Origin: Seriola aureovittata
Taxonomy: Eukaryota; Chordata; Actinopteri; Carangiformes; Carangidae
Assembly: GCF_021018895.1 (NCBI RefSeq)
Contig: NC_079384.1
Location: forward strand, 19,616,140-19,680,139
Length of the DNA: 64,000 nt
Direction: 5' to 3'
Each line of letters begins with the position of its first letter. Position 1 is the stretch's first letter. A program made the translations under genes and the position numbers. Below are positions 13,201-64,000 of this stretch, in pieces. Below the pieces are notes generated by a model that saw only the letters and a list, made by a program, of their open reading frames with translations, searched no databases and had not been told where the DNA came from.

Positions 13201-13851
13201 TCATAAACAGACATTAGATTTATTGATTAGTTATTGCATCTATCTTTACCAGAAAGAATGTGAATAATATTCCTTTTAAGTAGAAGAAAGATTTTAGTTT
13301 GTCGTCTGCTCCCCCTGGATATTAATTAACATGAAAACTCTCCACTAAAGTTTCCTGCTCGGTGCAGGGTGACCTGCAGAACTCATCCTCTTCTAAGCTG
13401 CGCTCCGCTCTGTGCTATCAGCTGCGTGCTTGGCTATCGTCTGCAGGACGCTGCATGTTATTAGGATTATCACAGGGTGGCAGAGGACCAGACGAGCTGC
13501 GGGCGCTTTGATAAGTACAAACTACTCGCTCGGCTCCCTCTGAAAAGCTCTTGTTGTTCGACATTTTGGCAGGATAGCCCATCATGGAGAGAGCAGGGGC
13601 TTTAGTTGTATTTTTTTTTTGGAGAGGTGAACTTTTCAAACCAGCGCACGGGGATCAGACACAGATGGAGCGGCGGCGGTTCGGTACGACAGCTGCTGCT
13701 CCTCTGTGACTGAGGCTGCGCGAGACCACCTCAGCGCTGAAGCTGGATGACATGCTACATGCTATTTGTGATTAAATTAACTTTAAAGATATTAACCCTG
13801 TCTCTCCCTCTCTCTTCCCCTCTCTCTCTCCCTCTGTCTCTGTGTCTGCAG

Positions 13852-60564
<46,713 letters not shown>

Positions 60565-60576
60565 GTAAGGTTCACA

Positions 60577-60577
<1 letters not shown>

Positions 60578-60625
<48 letters not shown>
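60578..60625. repeat. (CA)n microsatellite next to the exon I donor
   Basis: 48 bp of pure CA starting 13 bases downstream of the exon I donor. It is the complement of the TG tract on the other side of the exon (60398-60422). Confidence 0.98.
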
Positions 60626-60627
<2 letters not shown>

Positions 60628-61844
60628 AACTCACCCTGACATTAACAGTTGGAGCCAATGTGTCTGCAGCTACTAAGGATGTAAACAAATGGTAATGTAT
60701 GAAGTGATGATGGACTTCAGCATCTGAATGTTTGTTTTTCCCGTCTGTCACGCGAAGACAAACACACACTTTACCACAAACTTCGCATCTTATCAGTCAT
60801 AACTAAGTCAAATCAGCGATATCAAGAACTCCAACATCAAATATCAAAGTAATCCAGGTCTCTGTACAGTGTGAACCTCTAGCCAAACCAGCAGGACTTT
60901 GCCAAAATGTAAACAAAGAGGCTGCTGTCTAAAACCACTGAGGTGGAAATAGTTCTAAAGTTCAATAATTAGAAATTAACCTTTAATTACTTTCCATCTG
61001 TTTTCACTAGATTGATAGTTCAGTGCAGGAAAAAGCTTGACGTGTCGCTTTAACCTCGTGCTCCTCATGAAGCCTGTAGCAATGCAGGACTTGTAGACAG
61101 GATCCTGATGAGCTGAGGTTAGGGACCGTCTCAGAAGTGCACACAAGGAAAATTTTTCTGATCTTTCTTTATTTTTTTAAATCATAGACACTTTAGACCA
61201 ACTTAACTTTCATCTCTGTCTCCCCTTGTTATTTAAATCATGCATTATGGCCCTGTGCTATCCTGACATGTATTTTTCTGCTGTAAAACCTTAGTAGTAT
61301 ATTCATTTGTTTCCACCCAGTCTATTAACATACAGCTTTTGTTAGGTTCAGTTTAGACTTAGTTTAGGCATATGGTTAAAATATGTAAAGCATTTACACG
61401 TGTGAGACACTAAACAAGTTGACTTTCATTATGAAGTAGTCACAGGAAATTCTTAGAACTTACTGCTATCATTCATCGAAAATGTGTCTAGAAAACAAGA
61501 CAACGGTAATTTTCAGCGTTTGTTTTTTGACAGCAGATCAGTTTGAAATATTTCAGGGAGTAAATTCTTCATGCCAGAGTAATGGTGCGTCTGTCTGTTG
61601 GGCTGTAAAGCAGCAGCTCGTTGGGATCAGTGATTTTCAGACAGTAAATAATCAGTCAGCGTCTCCCTGGAGTCATTCTCTGCAGCTTAGTCCTCATCAG
61701 CTGCACTGACGGAAGTTCATTTAGACTTTATGATCTCTGATGTCAGAGTCTGACCGAGCTCTGAGCCCCAAAGACCGGCAGAAAAAAAGTTTATGGTGTT
61801 CAGGTTTTTAGAGACTTCAGAGAGTGTGCAGCTGCGACCCTGCT

Positions 61845-61915
61845 CCATCATGATGAGGTGATATTCTTTATTGATCCCTGTGGAGAAATCAAGTCACAGC
61901 AGCTGTAAAAGTGAC
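61845..61915. mobile_element. Teleost LINE-type 3' tail fragment ('tttattgatccctgtggag')
   Basis: 'attctttattgatccctgtg', 'gagaaatcaagtcacagcag' matches the order of a widespread fish LINE tail. Short and diverged. Confidence 0.6.
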
Positions 61916-64000
61916 TCAGCACTTAGTTTTTTCTAAGAAACACACAAATAGATTCTAATTAAACCCTATAAACAATATTGAACTGCATTCGCATGTTGAC
62001 AGAAGTAGCAGTTTGATTTGATCTGTGATTTAATTATTTGTGGTGATGTTATTTGTTGGATTCATTCATCTTTCTAGTACAGCATCACTTTTTTGTGTGC
62101 ACTTCTGGTAAATTAAGTGTCAGCCCGATTTCTGTCATTTAATTTAATGTAATGCATGCACTGTAGAAATGCCTACAGACTCATCCTGCATCATAATGAT
62201 CACAACTGCTTGTGTTCACGGCTGTGGATGCCAGTAAGACGTCACAAGTTGCTGCTTCAGTAGTGACCCCTACCGCTTGATCACTTTCTCATTAACAGAT
62301 GTGAATAAGTGTTTTGTGTGTAGTCGCTACTCTGGTGTGTGATCACTGAAAGCAGGAGTGTGTGGATTGAACAAGCCTCAAAGCCCCTAAAAATAATGTT
62401 TAAAGGGTTAAACGTCAAAAACGATTTAAATTTCACTATGAACTCCCTTTATCCCAACACAGAAAACTAAGGGGCAAACACATTTGCTAAATGATCTTTA
62501 GCAAACTTATTAGCTTGGAGAGCTTTATTTTCCCTCTTCAGTAGCTTTTTATTGAGTGAAATGTTAAACAATGGTGAACAAACTGCCAGAGTAAACAGGG
62601 CACAGAGAGACAGTAGAGAGAAGCTCCATGAGCTTTTGTGACTGAGCGACTGAACAGTTAGCTCGCCAGCTACAGCAGATTCGTCACCGTCACTGAGCTT
62701 CTGGCCGCGCATACTACAACATATGACACTTTGTGGCATGACCGCTGCATTATGTTCACTGGCAGGAAGTGCTATTTTCTCACAGCCTACAGAAGTGGTG
62801 GTCATACAAAGGTCAGGAATTCAGCAACAGAGACAGAAACATTCAATGCAAACATTTAGCTACTTTTCAGAAATGTCCATCTAATCTATTTGTGATTAAA
62901 TAGTTTTAAAACGTATTTGCTGTTGCATCTTAGTCGTATATGAACAGGGTTCGGATTACAGCATGCACGGATTCACAGCTGTTTGCAAAACCAAGCAACA
63001 TTTTTAGGACACGTCTCTCTCCCTGTGTCTGTAAAAATTTGCATTTAAACTGAGTGACCTGATCAGGCTCTGTGGGCACTTAATTAGCAGAGAGTACATT
63101 ACCCTGTATTCTGTCCACAGAAAGCTCAGAAGCAGCTCAGAGTAATGACTTGTCTCGTACGCTCCCTCCCAGTGAGATGACTGATTTAGCTCAACATGGC
63201 TGCCACTCCACAGCAGCACGGTGTTAATTGCTCATTCAACCTCAGGAATTTGGCTGATTATTAATCTCAAGGAGGCTCCTAAAAAAGATCGATCATCTCA
63301 AACCTCTGCTGTGGAAGGCCGAAGCAGAGTTGCGACTCATCTCTAATTTATCCAACCCATGAGTGAATGGTTGCAGAAGTAGCGCTGATCTTGTGATGAA
63401 TTCAGAGGGTGGATGGTTCCGCTGAAAAAGCTCTTGGCTTGAATATTTCTCTGTAAAGAAAATGAGACTACAGCTTCTGAGTTCATGTGTTTAATGCATT
63501 TGAGAAAGCAGAGTCTCTTGTCTGAACGCCACCTGCTGACACTCCACTCTCTGCCTCTCTAACATTTAACCCTCCTGTTGTTACTGAAGAACGCACTGAC
63601 CTAACTGCTGCTCTGAGGCGAGTTTTATGACTTGTCCAAAGTCCTGAGCAGAGAGGGAAAGCTTTAAGTAAGGTTAAAGTAAAACCGAAAGTGAAGACTG
63701 TCTGCCTTGAGCTGCTTTCTCAGGTTGTCCATGTATGTTGGACTGACAGGTGGGCTTTCAATAACACAGTCCACATAGACACTGGTGCTCTCCATCACAT
63801 CCCGTTCATCTGAAGACGTGTGATTTTACAGGTGAGCATGACAGTGTATCTGCTGTATAAAGCAACTTTCCTGGCGCAGGTATGATGGAGTATGTGTAGC
63901 GCATTAGTCTCATCCTGAAGCGCTGAATTCTCGGCAGAAGATGTAGACCTTGTGCTCCAAGTAATGAGGGGTTTATGATCAGTCTCAGGTAGAAATGCTC

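Larger units (their letters stand above)
1..13851 (+). other. grid1: Intron upstream of the first visible grid1 exon (3' part)
   Basis: I see no exon here. In particular I do not find the stretch expected just before exon A (the segment ending near FINE in GRID1). Contents: CA repeat 840-870, a 28-base C run at 1026-1053, TG repeats 3194-3241, 7397-7421 and 11350-11406, and a CA repeat 11559-11619. There is also a degenerate pyrimidine-rich tandem tract around 4440-4630, a purine-rich (GAAA)-like tract 8711-8770, a CpG-rich patch 7960-8360 of unknown origin, a teleost dispersed repeat 12905-13200 and a GC-richer block 13380-13740. Open frames in this region show no family resemblance and several are translated microsatellites. 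Confidence 0.8.
60565..64000 (+). other. grid1: grid1 intron after exon I (5' part)
   Basis: It begins GTAAGG and runs into (CA)n at 60578-60625, 13 bases after the splice site. I searched by eye for the S2 exon that should start with a segment like TFQDLSKQ and do not find it. A teleost dispersed-repeat tail with 'ctttattgatccctgtggag' lies at 61845-61915. A 112-codon open frame on the minus strand (62467-62805) resembles nothing I know. The rest is unremarkable. Confidence 0.8.

Overview
This is a piece of a ray-finned fish genome, most likely a percomorph teleost. It has long introns with standard GT/AG splice sites. Dinucleotide microsatellites are very common. Many short dispersed repeats read like those of percomorph genomes: a tRNA-derived SINE tail, a UnaL2-type LINE stem-loop, a Tc1-like transposase relic and the familiar 'gcttagcttagcataaag' element. 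Nothing bacterial or viral was seen.

I recognise one gene, on the + strand and running through most of the window: grid1, the ionotropic glutamate receptor delta-1 subunit (GluD1). Nine internal exons lie at 13852-13905, 24212-24385, 31174-31335, 35091-35210, 54032-54133, 56426-56548, 57545-57619, 57835-58177 and 60426-60564. They join without a frame break into 430 codons plus two bases. The encoded part runs from the later half of the amino-terminal domain, through the S1 half of the ligand-binding domain, to M1, the M2 re-entrant loop and M3. The signal peptide and about the first 240 residues lie upstream of the window; S2, M4 and the C-terminal tail lie downstream. The match is to GRID1 rather than GRID2. 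I cannot tell which teleost duplicate (grid1a or grid1b) this is.

Layout: 1-13851 is intron upstream of the first visible exon. 13.9-35.2 kb holds four amino-terminal-domain exons separated by introns of 10.3, 6.8 and 3.8 kb. 35.2-54.0 kb is one 18.8 kb intron, which holds a candidate 15-nt microexon, a candidate 162-nt stop-containing exon and an apparently unique TAAT-rich block. 54.0-60.6 kb is a compact cluster of linker, ligand-binding and pore exons. 60.6-64 kb is the start of the next intron.

The observation I rate highest is at the M3 exon (60426-60564). It is preceded by a (TG)n tract that forms its acceptor region and followed, 13 bases after its donor, by a (CA)n tract. Two more complementary TG and CA blocks lie upstream in the same intron. 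These blocks could pair in the pre-mRNA in competing ways, resembling the described fish introns bridged by AC and GT repeats. The same exon carries a change in the near-invariant SYTANLAAF gating motif (final F to Y).
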